Below, one piece after another: positions 39,431 through 48,082 of a stretch of DNA of 64,000 nucleotides. The number at the start of each line of letters is the position of its first letter. Within the stretch, counting starts at the first letter, position 1. Under the pieces are notes generated by a model, which worked only from the letters and a program-made list of their open reading frames with translations, had not been told where the DNA came from and did not search any database. This stretch comes from Agrobacterium vitis. Lineage in GTDB: Bacteria > Pseudomonadota > Alphaproteobacteria > Rhizobiales > Rhizobiaceae. Location: NCBI RefSeq assembly GCF_013426735.1, contig NZ_AP023272.1:2462501-2526500 (forward strand). Direction: 5' to 3'. The position numbers and the translations under genes were made by a program.

Positions 39431-41071
39431 TTACTCCGCCGGTTGCAGGACAGGCGCCATGGCCGAACCTGCAAGAGGCGCCTCGTTGCGCTGGTGGCCG
39501 AGAATGGTCATGGTGATGTTCCAGGCCATGACCAGGCTGCCGGCGAGATAGAGCCCGCCGCCGACGGCGCGCATGACATAGTAGGGGAACATGGCCTTAA
39601 CGGTTTCCGCGAAGGAATAGACCAGGAAGCCCTGCGCATCGTATTCGCGCCACATCAGACCCTGCTGGATACCGGCCACCCAGAGCACGGCGGCGTAGAC
39701 GACGATGCCCAGCGTGGCGAGCCAGAAATGCCAGTTGACCATCCGCATCGAATAGAGGCGGTCGCGGTGCCAGAGCTTGGGCGTCAGGTAGTAGATCGCG
39801 CCGAAGGTGATCATGCCGACCCAGCCGAGTGCGCCGGAGTGAACGTGACCGATGGTCCATTCGGTATAGTGGCTGAGCGAATTGACCGTCTTGATCGACA
39901 TCATCGGGCCTTCGAAGGTAGACATGCCGTAGAAGGCGATGGCCATAACCATCATCCGGATGATCGGATCGGTACGGATCTTGTCCCAGGCGCCCGAAAG
40001 CGTCATCAACCCGTTGATCATCCCACCCCAGGATGGCATCCACAGCATGATCGAGAACACCATGCCCAACGTCTGCGCCCAATCGGGCAGAGCTGTATAA
40101 TGCAGGTGATGCGGACCGGCCCAGATATACATGAAGATCAGCGCCCAGAAGTGGATGATCGACAGCCGGTAGGAATAGACCGGGCGACCGGCCTGCTTGG
40201 GCACGAAATAGTACATCATGCCAAGGAAGCCCGCTGTCAGGAAGAAGCCGACGGCATTATGCCCGTACCACCATTGCGTCAGCGCATCCTGCACGCCGGA
40301 GAAGGCTGAATAGCTCTTGACGCCGAGGAAGGAGACCGGGATCGCCAGATTGTTGACGATATGCAGCATGGCAATGGTGACGATGAAGGCCAGGTAGAAC
40401 CAGTTCGCCACATAAATATGCGGCTCCTTGCGGGTCAGGATCGTACCCAGGAAGGCAATGAGATAGGCGACCCAGACAATTGTCAGCCAGATATCGACAT
40501 ACCATTCGGGTTCGGCATATTCACGGCCCTGGGTGATACCGAGCAGGTAGCCGGTGGCAGCCATGACGATGAAGAAATTATAGCCCCAGAACACGAACCA
40601 GCCGAGCGTGCCGCCAAACAAGCGGCTGCGACACGTGCGCTGTACCACATAAAACGATGTAATGATCAGCGCATTGCCGCCAAAGGCAAAAATCACGGCA
40701 GACGTGTGCAATGGCCGCAGCCGCCCGAAATTCAGCCAGGGGCCGAAATTCAGATCGGGAAAGGCCAGTTGCAGGGCGATGACCAGCCCGACAAGAAAGC
40801 CGATCACACCCCAGAACACCGTGGCGATGACGCCATAGCGAATGACTTCGTCGAAATATTCAGACTTGGGCTGGGCCGCTGCACGACTCGACATGCCAGC
40901 CGTCACCGGCGCAAACCGGATATGGCGCAACATGACGACAGTCGCCCCCAGAAGCACGAAAAAGGCCACCCACATATGGGCAGCAAACAGGCTGTCATAG
41001 GCGAAACCCGCCCCGAGCAGCGCGGCAAAGGCCAGAATGGCCAAAACCATGGTTTCGAAAGTATAATTCAT
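39431..41071 (-). CDS. ccoN: cbb3 cytochrome c oxidase catalytic subunit I (CcoN/FixN)
   Basis: A 546-residue haem-copper oxidase subunit with about twelve membrane helices. It keeps the haem b ligand region [15 protein letters not shown] and the copper-site His pair in GPHHLHY. It also keeps [13 protein letters not shown], with the cross-linked Tyr region of cbb3 enzymes, and the [12 protein letters not shown] haem ligands. It is first in the operon, starting at MNYTFET. The upstream region carries an FNR/FixK box 285 bp from the start. fixGHIS assembly genes do not follow ccoP in this window, unlike the usual rhizobial layout. Confidence 0.97.
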   Translation of the reverse strand: MNYTFETMVLAILAFAALLGAGFAYDSLFAAHMWVAFFVLLGATVVMLRHIRFAPVTAGMSSRAAAQPKSEYFDEVIRYGVIATVFWGVIGFLVGLVIALQLAFPDLNFGPWLNFGRLRPLHTSAVIFAFGGNALIITSFYVVQRTCRSRLFGGTLGWFVFWGYNFFIVMAATGYLLGITQGREYAEPEWYVDIWLTIVWVAYLIAFLGTILTRKEPHIYVANWFYLAFIVTIAMLHIVNNLAIPVSFLGVKSYSAFSGVQDALTQWWYGHNAVGFFLTAGFLGMMYYFVPKQAGRPVYSYRLSIIHFWALIFMYIWAGPHHLHYTALPDWAQTLGMVFSIMLWMPSWGGMINGLMTLSGAWDKIRTDPIIRMMVMAIAFYGMSTFEGPMMSIKTVNSLSHYTEWTIGHVHSGALGWVGMITFGAIYYLTPKLWHRDRLYSMRMVNWHFWLATLGIVVYAAVLWVAGIQQGLMWREYDAQGFLVYSFAETVKAMFPYYVMRAVGGGLYLAGSLVMAWNITMTILGHQRNEAPLAGSAMAPVLQPAE

Positions 41072-41804
41072 TGTTGGCATCCCCCAACGGCTTTGTGTCG
41101 GCACGGCCCCTCCTTAAGGGAAGGGTTCCGCCCTGATTTGTGGTTTGCGCAGTCGCTCCATGAGAAAAGCCATTCCGTTGCCGGAACGTTTTTCTGACAG
41201 CGCCAGAGTATTTCCAGCAAAAGTACGTAAAAACAGCGAGATAGAGCGTTTTGCATTTCGAGGAAAAGCAGTCTTGCTCGCCGCGCCATGCCGCCTGCCG
41301 GATGGATAGACTTCTGCGTCGAGTCTCTGTTTGACATTCCGCAGCCTCTGCAACCTTGATTCAAATCAAGGCAGTCCATGCAAAGCCGGCGATATATAAA
41401 GGACGGCAATGGCATTGTGTCGCAGGCATCGGACAAGCATCCGATGCGGAGACATTGCGAACCGGCAGTTGCGGCGGAGCAACGGATGGCCTGGAAAGGC
41501 TCTCTGGCGTTTCATGAGTGACCCTTTCAGTGCGCGTGATGCATTCTGATCGGGAAACGGTCATCAAGGCGGGATTTTTCGCGCCCTTGCACGATGCCGC
41601 ATTGCCATGTTCAGCGCCCGGCGCTGCGACCGACGACCATGGCTCTTTTAAAAATGGCCCTGGCATTTCATTTCCGGACATCTCAAGCCTTTGATGCATT
41701 TGAGATATTCGGCATTCGTGCAGGGCGGAGATGTGGCTCACACCTTCGCGCTTGTCAATAACGCCCTACGCATGTGCCGGGCCGGCAATAGAAGGAGATG
41801 CGGA
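41072..41804. other. Long divergent spacer between ccoN and the hemerythrin-like gene
   Basis: A 733-bp stretch without a convincing gene; the frames that stay open have no family resemblance. It holds a perfect FNR/FixK box (41356-41369), a -10-like element on the plus strand (41393-41398) and a perfect 8-bp hairpin (41426-41447: GCATCGGA / TCCGATGC). The remaining ~350 bp before the hemerythrin gene and ~280 bp before ccoN hold nothing I recognise. Confidence 0.6.
41356..41398 (+). promoter_or_regulatory. FNR/FixK box with plus-strand -10
   Basis: Perfect box TTGAT-TCAA-ATCAA at 41356-41369, extended by CC/GG to an 18-bp palindrome. On the plus strand a -10-like TATATA lies at 41393-41398, its centre 33 bp from the box centre, close to class II geometry; the alternative TATAAA is 2 bp further. 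On the minus strand (toward ccoN) the -10 at the same distance is poor (CAAACA). cbb3 operons are classic FixK/FnrN targets, so ccoN control is expected even though the best -10 faces the other way. Confidence 0.8.
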
Positions 41805-42311
41805 ATGCAGAGCAATTTGGACAAGACGGATTTTCCGAAAACCAGAGACGCTCGGACCCTTGCTTTGCCGCCATGTGAGACCAGTCTGGAATGGCTGCAT
41901 CATGCCCATGGGGAGCAAATGGCGCTGTGCGCCGAGCTGGAAGAGATCGCCGATTCGCTGCCGAACACTATCAATCGGCAGAAATGCATCTACGCGGCCA
42001 AGGCGCTGACCCCGCTGATCAAGGGCGTCCATCACTATGAGGAAAGCATCCTGTTTCCCTGGCTCGAAACATCGACACGCAGCAGCATCGGCATGCACGA
42101 GACGCTGAACCGGTTGCGCTTCGAGCATTGCGAAGATGAGTGTTTTGCCGAGGAACTGACGGATGCCCTGCTCAAACTCGGCAGCGGCCGCGAAGTCAAC
42201 ATGGAGGCCGTGGGCTATATGCTGCGTGGCTTCTTTGAAGGGCTACGACGCCATATCGCCTTCGAGAGAGAGCACATCCTCTGCCAGATCGGCGAAACCC
42301 AGCTATCCTGA
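41805..42311 (+). CDS. Hemerythrin-like (HHE) domain protein
   Basis: A 168-residue helical-bundle protein with hemerythrin/HHE-type metal ligands: LEWLHHAHGEQ in helix 1, GVHHYEESILFP in helix 2, LRFEHCEDECFAEEL in helix 3 and RRHIAFEREHIL in helix 4. Such proteins bind a di-iron centre and sense or carry O2 or NO. The ATG is supported by an AGGAGA ribosome site; codons further upstream in frame are not conserved-looking. Location next to cbb3 oxidase and an FNR/FixK box fits a role at low oxygen. There is some similarity to NnrS/YtfE-type repair proteins in concept only. Confidence 0.87.
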   Translation: MQSNLDKTDFPKTRDARTLALPPCETSLEWLHHAHGEQMALCAELEEIADSLPNTINRQKCIYAAKALTPLIKGVHHYEESILFPWLETSTRSSIGMHETLNRLRFEHCEDECFAEELTDALLKLGSGREVNMEAVGYMLRGFFEGLRRHIAFEREHILCQIGETQLS

Positions 42312-42367
42312 AGGCTAAGCTTTTGCCGTTGATCCCAACGGTGACTGTGCCGCTCTCTTTGGACAAT

Positions 42368-42444
42368 AAAAAACCCGTCCCTCCACGAACTGCCCCAGGT
42401 TAATATCCAACTTTCGGAGGTAGTTCGTGCAGTGACGGGTTTTT
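42368..42444. terminator. Bidirectional extended terminator
   Basis: Outer arms AAAAACCCGTC (42369-42379) and GACGGGTTTTT (42434-42444), inner arms CACGAACT (42384-42391) and AGTTCGTG (42422-42429), with a ~30-nt loop. Run of T on both strands. It separates the convergent hemerythrin gene and DAHP synthase gene. Confidence 0.8.
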
Positions 42445-42461
42445 GGTTTGAGCCTAAACGA

Positions 42462-43838
42462 TCAGGCCCCGACGGATCTCAGCCGCTTCTCGTCGCGTCC
42501 GCCCTTCATGCGCTCGGCCAGAAGGAAGGCCAATTCCAGCGCCTGGTCCGCATTGAGACGCGGGTCGCAATGGGTATGGTAGCGATCCTGCAAATCTTCA
42601 GCGGAAACGGCGCGTGCGCCACCGGTGCATTCGGTCACGTCGTTGCCGGTCATCTCGATATGGATGCCGCCTGGATGCGAGCCTTCGGCCCGGTGGATCT
42701 GGAAGAAGCTTTCCACTTCCGACAGGATCCGGTCAAAGGGCCGGGTCTTGTAGTGGTTGAGCGTGATGGTGTTGCCATGCATCGGATCGCAGGACCATAC
42801 GACCTTGCGCCCTTCCCGCTCCACTGCGCGGATCAGGCGCGGCAGATGGTCAGCAACCTTGTCGTGGCCGAAGCGGCAGATCAGCGTCAGACGACCCGCT
42901 TCATTTTGCGGATTGAGAATGTCGATCAGGTTGAGAAGATCGTCAGCCTGAAGCGACGGGCCGCATTTGAGACCTAGCGGGTTCTTAATGCCGCGGCAGT
43001 ATTCGATATGGGCGTGATCAGCCTGACGGGTACGGTCGCCGATCCAGATCATGTGGCCTGATGTGGCGTAATGATCGCCAGATGTCGAATCGACGCGGGT
43101 CAGCGCCTCTTCATAGCCGAGAAGCAGCGCTTCATGGCTGGTGAAGAAATCGGTTTCGCGCAGGCTGGCATTGGTTTCCGCCGTGATGCCGACCGCCTTC
43201 ATGAAATCCATGGTCTCGGAAATCCGGTCGGCCAGCTTGCGGTAACGCTCTGCCTGCGGGCTGTCCTTGACGAAACCCAGCATCCATTGATGAACGTTTT
43301 CGAGATTGGCATAGCCACCCATTGCGAAAGCGCGCAACAGGTTCAGCGTCGCGGCTGACTGGCGATAGGCCATCAACTGACGATGCGGATCGGGAACGCG
43401 GGACTCTTCGGTGAAATCAATGCCATTGATGATATCGCCACGGTAGCTCGGCAACTCGACATCACCCTGACGCTCGAAATCCGACGAGCGCGGCTTGGCG
43501 AACTGGCCAGCGATGCGGCCAACCTTGACGACTGGAAGCTGGGCGCCAAAGGTCAGGACGACGGCCATCTGCAGGAAGGCGCGGAAGAAGTCGCGGATTG
43601 TGTCGGCGCCGTGTTCGGCAAAGCTTTCGGCACAATCGCCGCCCTGAAGCAGGAAGCCATTGCCATCAGCCACATTGGCAAGCGCCTTTTTCAACCGGCG
43701 CGCTTCACCTGCAAAGACCAGCGGCGGATAGGTGGCAAGCTTTTTCTCTGCTGCGGCCAATGCGGCCTGGTCCGGATAGGCCGGAGCCTGCTTGATCGGC
43801 TTCTGCCTCCAGCTTGTCGGGGTCCAATTCTGCGCCAT
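42462..43838 (-). CDS. Class II 3-deoxy-7-phosphoheptulonate (DAHP) synthase
   Basis: First enzyme of the shikimate pathway, condensing PEP and erythrose-4-phosphate; 458 residues, plant-type class II. Family motifs are WTPTSWR near the N-terminus, [11 protein letters not shown] with the metal Cys, [23 protein letters not shown] and CDPMHGNT. No extra regulatory domain is present. The ATG giving MAQNWTP has an AGGTGAAG ribosome site. Feedback by aromatic amino acids cannot be judged from the sequence. Confidence 0.96.
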   Translation of the reverse strand: MAQNWTPTSWRQKPIKQAPAYPDQAALAAAEKKLATYPPLVFAGEARRLKKALANVADGNGFLLQGGDCAESFAEHGADTIRDFFRAFLQMAVVLTFGAQLPVVKVGRIAGQFAKPRSSDFERQGDVELPSYRGDIINGIDFTEESRVPDPHRQLMAYRQSAATLNLLRAFAMGGYANLENVHQWMLGFVKDSPQAERYRKLADRISETMDFMKAVGITAETNASLRETDFFTSHEALLLGYEEALTRVDSTSGDHYATSGHMIWIGDRTRQADHAHIEYCRGIKNPLGLKCGPSLQADDLLNLIDILNPQNEAGRLTLICRFGHDKVADHLPRLIRAVEREGRKVVWSCDPMHGNTITLNHYKTRPFDRILSEVESFFQIHRAEGSHPGGIHIEMTGNDVTECTGGARAVSAEDLQDRYHTHCDPRLNADQALELAFLLAERMKGGRDEKRLRSVGA

Positions 43839-43983
43839 CGTCTTCACCTAAACAAAACGCGGCCATGCCTGCGGGCCGCTCGGATTGGCGGCTTATAAAC
43901 GCTTAATGGAAGCTTGAAAAGCAATACCTTGCTGTCAAATCGGCCTTCCATAGGTGAAAACCACGCTGCAAGGATTTTTGACA

Positions 43984-44011
43984 ACAGGGAAGCAGTAACC
44001 TGCCTCCCTGT
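43984..44011 (-). terminator. Hairpin after the glutathione reductase gene
   Basis: 12-bp stem with one G-U pair (arms ACAGGGAAGCAG, 43984-43995, and CTGCCTCCCTGT, 44000-44011), loop of 4 nt. It lies 23 bp after the gor stop. There is no clear T run on the minus strand, so termination is plausible but not certain. Confidence 0.5.
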
Positions 44012-44034
44012 ATCTTAAGGGGGATTGGTGATTT

Positions 44035-45423
44035 TTAAACCCGCTCGCCATTCCTGACCCGGTAGCTCGGGTTATACATGGTGACCAGCTCCTCAGACGC
44101 GGTCGGATGCACGGCCATCGTGCGATCAAAATCATCTTTGGTGCAGCCAGCCTTGAGGGTAATGCCGAGCAATTGCGCCATTTCACCAGCATCATGACCC
44201 AGAATATGGGCGCCGACCACTTTTCGGTCAGACGCATTGACGACCAGCTTCATGATCACTTTTTCGGTGCGTCCCGACAGGGTGGCCTTCATCGGCCGGA
44301 ATTCGGCCTTGTAGATCTCGATCTCCGGGAACGTGCGGGCTGCCTCTTCCTCGGTCATGCCGACCGTGCCGATTTCCGGCTGCGAAAAGACCGCCGTGGC
44401 GATCAGGTCGTGATCCGGCGAGGTCGGATTGTCTTTGTATTCCGTCTCGATGAAACACATGGCCTCATGGATCGCCACCGGTGTCAGCTGCACCCGGTCC
44501 GTCACGTCACCCAATGCAAAAATGCCCGGCACGTTGGTGCGTGAGTATTGATCGACGATGATGGCGCCGCGCTCATTGACAGCAACGCCCGCCGTCTCAA
44601 GACCAAGCCCCTTGGTATAGGGATCGCGGCCCAAAGCCAGCATGACCGTTTCAGCCGAAATCACCCCATTGTTGCGGGTGCGGACGGAAAGGCCACCTGC
44701 GGCCATCTTCTCGACTTCCTCGATCACATCCGTGCAAAGAATGCGAATGCCCTTGGCTTCCATGGCCTGGTGCAGACCACGGCGGATATCCTGGTCGAAG
44801 CGCGACAGGATTTCCTTGCCGCGATAGATCAGCGTCGTATCGACGCCGAGACCATGGAAGATATTGGCAAATTCCACAGCGATATAACCGCCACCGGCAA
44901 TCACGATCGAGCGGGGCAGCGTCTCCAGATGGAAGGCTTCATTGGAGGTGATGCATAGCTCGTGCCCCGGCAAGGAGGTATGCGCATTGGCAGAGCCGCC
45001 GACCGCTATGATGATCCGCTCGGCCGTCACTTCCCGTCCGGTCGCCAGCAGACGGACGCGATTGGGACCGGTCAGCTCCGCACGGCTCTCAATCAGTTCC
45101 GCACCGGCGCTGTTGAGACCCTTTCTGTACAGGCCTTCCAGACGTTCGATTTCCTGGTCCTTGGCCGCGATCAGCTTTTTCCAGTCGAAACGGCTTTCGC
45201 CCACCGTCCAGCCAAATCCCGCCGCATCCTCGAAATGCTCGTGGAACTGCGATGCATAGACGAACAGCTTTTTCGGCACGCAGCCCCTGATGACGCACGT
45301 GCCGCCAAATCGGTATTCCTCGGCAATCGCCACCCGCTTGCCCATGGATGCCGCAAGCCGGGCGCTGCGCACGCCGCCGGAGCCGCCGCCGATGACGAAC
45401 AGATCATAATCGAATGATGACAT
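44035..45423 (-). CDS. gor: Glutathione-disulfide reductase
   Basis: NADPH-dependent flavoenzyme keeping glutathione reduced, 462 residues. FAD motif VIGGGSGGVRSARLAA, redox pair Cys43/Cys48 in GGTCVIRGCVPKK, NADPH fold GGGYIAVEFANIF, and the C-terminal catalytic His in HPTASEE. It matches glutathione rather than lipoamide dehydrogenases by VIRGCVPKK. A good GGGAG ribosome site supports the ATG at MSSFDYD. A hairpin lies downstream. Confidence 0.95.
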   Translation of the reverse strand: MSSFDYDLFVIGGGSGGVRSARLAASMGKRVAIAEEYRFGGTCVIRGCVPKKLFVYASQFHEHFEDAAGFGWTVGESRFDWKKLIAAKDQEIERLEGLYRKGLNSAGAELIESRAELTGPNRVRLLATGREVTAERIIIAVGGSANAHTSLPGHELCITSNEAFHLETLPRSIVIAGGGYIAVEFANIFHGLGVDTTLIYRGKEILSRFDQDIRRGLHQAMEAKGIRILCTDVIEEVEKMAAGGLSVRTRNNGVISAETVMLALGRDPYTKGLGLETAGVAVNERGAIIVDQYSRTNVPGIFALGDVTDRVQLTPVAIHEAMCFIETEYKDNPTSPDHDLIATAVFSQPEIGTVGMTEEEAARTFPEIEIYKAEFRPMKATLSGRTEKVIMKLVVNASDRKVVGAHILGHDAGEMAQLLGITLKAGCTKDDFDRTMAVHPTASEELVTMYNPSYRVRNGERV

Positions 45424-45603
45424 GGAAAACTCCCGCAAGACGGACGGCCAAAGCGTCCCTCGAAAATTTCAGTAGATCGGCCGGACTGGCGAACAATGAT
45501 GACCGCTGGCCAAAAACCATAAAATCATCCATCCCCTATATGGGAATGGATAATCACAACAACAACGGAATGCCGCCGGATCATTCCCGACCGGCCCAAC
45601 GAT

Positions 45604-45629
45604 AAAGCCCGGAACCAAGTCCGGGCTTT
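45604..45629. terminator. Rho-independent terminator downstream of the DUF2059 gene
   Basis: Perfect 10-bp stem AAAGCCCGGA / TCCGGGCTTT with a short loop, 22 bp after the DUF2059 stop; the plus-strand side is followed by TCTTC, the minus-strand side by ATCGTT. It fits termination of the minus-strand gene and also of any plus-strand transcript from the gor upstream region. Confidence 0.7.
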
Positions 45630-45650
45630 TCTTCAATCGGTATTATCAGA

Positions 45651-46244
45651 TCAAGGCTTGGCGGCGGGTGCTGGAGCAGCCGGGGCCGCAGCCGGTTCGG
45701 AAGCAGGCATCTGCGCCTTCAACTGTGCACCGGCCACCTTGACCAGGGCATCATTGGTGTTCTTTTCGAGATCACGCGCCACACCGGCAGCCCAGATATC
45801 GGCGGACTTGCCAAGCTCACGATTGGCGACCGGTTGGTCCTTGATCAGCTTCTTGCCAGCCGGGCTGGAGAAGAATGCCGCAATCTGCTTCAACTCTTCC
45901 TGAGTAAACGACTTGGCATAAACCGTTGCCGCTTCCTTTTCGAGATCGCCACGGCGGGCAGCCAACGCGATGGCCTGCTGGTCAACAGTCTTGTCGATCT
46001 GGTCTTCAAGGTTTGGATAAGCCTGGATGAGCTGTGCCTTCAACCGAGCGGCGACATTCGGCAGGATATTGTCGAATACATTGGTAACGCCCAGCGCCGT
46101 GATGGCCTGACGGGCAGTATCGATCTGCGCATCCGTCACATCCTGCGCGCGAGCGGCCGGACCAGCCAGAAGCGAAGCTGCGATAACCGCACCGGCAACC
46201 ATGTGACCGAGATTAAGGCGACCGAGACCCTGATATTTGCTCAT
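45651..46244 (-). CDS. DUF2059 domain secreted protein
   Basis: A 197-residue exported protein with a signal peptide (hydrophobic HMVAGAVIAASLLAGPAARA, cleavage likely near ARA-QD). A DUF2059 domain with SFTQEELKQIAAFFSSPAGKKL is the recognisable core. A C-terminal Ala/Pro/Lys tail (ASEPAAAPAAPAPAAKP) may be envelope-spanning. AGGAG lies 10 nt before the ATG giving MSKYQG; the other ATG (46253) is only 1 nt from it, so I prefer MSKYQG. Function unknown. Confidence 0.85.
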   Translation of the reverse strand: MSKYQGLGRLNLGHMVAGAVIAASLLAGPAARAQDVTDAQIDTARQAITALGVTNVFDNILPNVAARLKAQLIQAYPNLEDQIDKTVDQQAIALAARRGDLEKEAATVYAKSFTQEELKQIAAFFSSPAGKKLIKDQPVANRELGKSADIWAAGVARDLEKNTNDALVKVAGAQLKAQMPASEPAAAPAAPAPAAKP

Positions 46245-46383
46245 AAAACTCATGCTCCTGTTTGTGTCCCCAGCGCTCGCCTCCAACGGCAGCGCCGAAT
46301 TGTCATATTGGTATTATCGATGCACATGGCCGTGACGTGAACTTGCGCCAGACCATGACCATCCGGCTATCACGCCGTATCAA

Positions 46384-47082
46384 TCACGCCACAGGCTCGA
46401 TCACCCGCGCACCATCCAGGCCGGCCACGACGGCCAGCGATGCCATGCCGATGAACAGACCGTGCTCCACCACCCCGGGTATAGCATGCAATGCCTGAGA
46501 AAGGGCCACTGCATCAGGAATGCGGCCAAAAGAAGCATCGAGAATATAATGCCCACCATCTGTCATAAACAGATCGTCACCAGACATGCGCAGGCCAATC
46601 GTCCCCGACAGGCCCAGTTTGGCGGCAGCCTTTTCGATAGAGATCCGGGTTGCAATGCCACCGAATCCATTGATCTCGATGGGCAGCGGATAAGCGCCGA
46701 GTGTCTCCACCAGCTTTGTTTCGTCGGCAATGACGATCACCCGCGACGAGGCGGCAGCAACGATCTTTTCGCGCAGCAGCGCACCGCCGCCGCCCTTGAT
46801 CAAGGTCAGGTGACGATCAAGCTCATCGGCGCCATCGACGGTTAGGTCCAGTTCCGGCAATTCATCGAGCGACATCAGCGGCACGCCCAGTTCCAGGCAA
46901 AGCCTTGCGGTGCGCTCCGACGTTGGCACGCCTTGAACCTTGAAACCGTCGGCGACCTTTTCAGCCAGCAACCGCACGAACTCCTCTGCGGTCGAACCGG
47001 TGCCGATGCCAAGCCGCATCCCATTTTCGACATAAGACAAAGCCAGCTCTGCGGCTTTGATCTTCATTTGACGAACGTCCAT
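46384..47082 (-). CDS. rpiA: Ribose-5-phosphate isomerase A
   Basis: Interconverts ribose-5-phosphate and ribulose-5-phosphate in the pentose phosphate pathway, 232 residues. Substrate motifs are [19 protein letters not shown] (DGADE), [14 protein letters not shown] and HGLFIGMA near the C-terminus. The start at MDVRQMK has GGAG 11 nt upstream; a longer N-terminal frame (to 47169) is not conserved-looking. It lies divergent from gph. Confidence 0.96.
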   Translation of the reverse strand: MDVRQMKIKAAELALSYVENGMRLGIGTGSTAEEFVRLLAEKVADGFKVQGVPTSERTARLCLELGVPLMSLDELPELDLTVDGADELDRHLTLIKGGGGALLREKIVAAASSRVIVIADETKLVETLGAYPLPIEINGFGGIATRISIEKAAAKLGLSGTIGLRMSGDDLFMTDGGHYILDASFGRIPDAVALSQALHAIPGVVEHGLFIGMASLAVVAGLDGARVIEPVA

Positions 47083-47303
47083 GCTGCCCGCAACTCCTCT
47101 TGCAACACTCGGCCAAGGCCTTTCGAAACTGCCGGTCAATGAAGCAAACCTTGTCGGTTTGCCAAGCATTCCGCAGAAAGTTCTCGCTGTTTACACGGGT
47201 CGCAAGCCAAACGAAAGCCCCTTTCGACGCCGTCCAATCTTGCATTCCGCCCTGAAAAACCTTAGCCCTGCCCCCCGAAACCCAAGGCTTTAAAGTGCAA
47301 ATC

Positions 47304-48017
47304 ATGGAAAGTCAGCCCGTGTCCCCAGCAATCAACGCCGCCCCCGCCACTCTTGTCTTCGACCTGGATGGAACCCTGATCGATACGGCCGAGGACCTCG
47401 TCGCCAGCCTCAACCATACCATCGCCGCTGCCGATCTGGCGCCGCTGGAGGCCGATGACCTCAACCATCTGGTCGGACACGGCGCGCGGGTGATGATCGA
47501 GCGGGCGTTCAGCCTGCGCGGCAGGCCGATTTCCGAAGATGCGTTCCAGCCCCTGCTTGAACGGTTCATCGACCATTACAAAGACAATATTCCCGGCAAA
47601 AGCCAGCCCTATCCCGGCCTGCTGGACGCCCTAGAGCGGCTCGACACGGCAGGCCACAGGCTGGCGGTCTGCACCAACAAGATGGAGGGCCTTGCCCGGC
47701 CATTGCTTGAGGGCTTGAACCTGACGGACCGGTTCGCCGCCATTACCGGCGGTGATACATTCGAGATGCGCAAGCCCGATGCCGGTCATCTGCTCGGCAC
47801 GATCGCCAAGGCCGGTGGTGACCCGCGCCGGGCCATCATGATCGGCGATAGCCGCAACGACATTCTGGTGGCGCGCAATGCCGGCATCCCATCCATTGCC
47901 GTGCCTTTCGGCTATTCGGACGTGCCGGTCGCCGACCTCGATCCCGATGTGATCATCGCGCATTTCGATGAATTGACCTTGGATCTGGTCGACAGGCTCC
48001 TCAATAAGGCCAACTGA
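47304..48017 (+). CDS. gph: Phosphoglycolate phosphatase (HAD family)
   Basis: HAD hydrolase removing phosphate from 2-phosphoglycolate, 237 residues. Motif I DLDGTLIDTAEDL with the nucleophile Asp, motif II Ser/Thr in the AVCTNK region, motif III with the Lys in RKPDAGHL, and motif IV IGDSRNDILVA. The cap domain lies between (about 40-105). A GTG three codons upstream (47295) is an alternative start. A strong terminator follows. Divergent with rpiA after a 220-bp gap in which no clear promoter elements were seen. Confidence 0.93.
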   Translation: MESQPVSPAINAAPATLVFDLDGTLIDTAEDLVASLNHTIAAADLAPLEADDLNHLVGHGARVMIERAFSLRGRPISEDAFQPLLERFIDHYKDNIPGKSQPYPGLLDALERLDTAGHRLAVCTNKMEGLARPLLEGLNLTDRFAAITGGDTFEMRKPDAGHLLGTIAKAGGDPRRAIMIGDSRNDILVARNAGIPSIAVPFGYSDVPVADLDPDVIIAHFDELTLDLVDRLLNKAN

Positions 48018-48030
48018 AATCCCAAAACAC

Positions 48031-48057
48031 AAAAGGCCCGGATCAACCGGGCCTTTT
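48031..48057. terminator. Bidirectional terminator between gph and the L,D-transpeptidase gene
   Basis: 11-bp stem AAAAGGCCCGG / CCGGGCCTTTT with loop ATCAA; T run follows on both strands. It lies between convergent genes. Confidence 0.88.
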
Positions 48058-48082
48058 GCTTATACGCTGTGCTTAAAGTTTA

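Noticed and set aside
41361..41741. A 126-codon minus-strand open frame between ccoN and the hemerythrin gene
   Set aside because: Its translation is Cys/His/Ser-rich without any family pattern, it runs across the FNR box and the putative -10, and no ribosome site precedes it.
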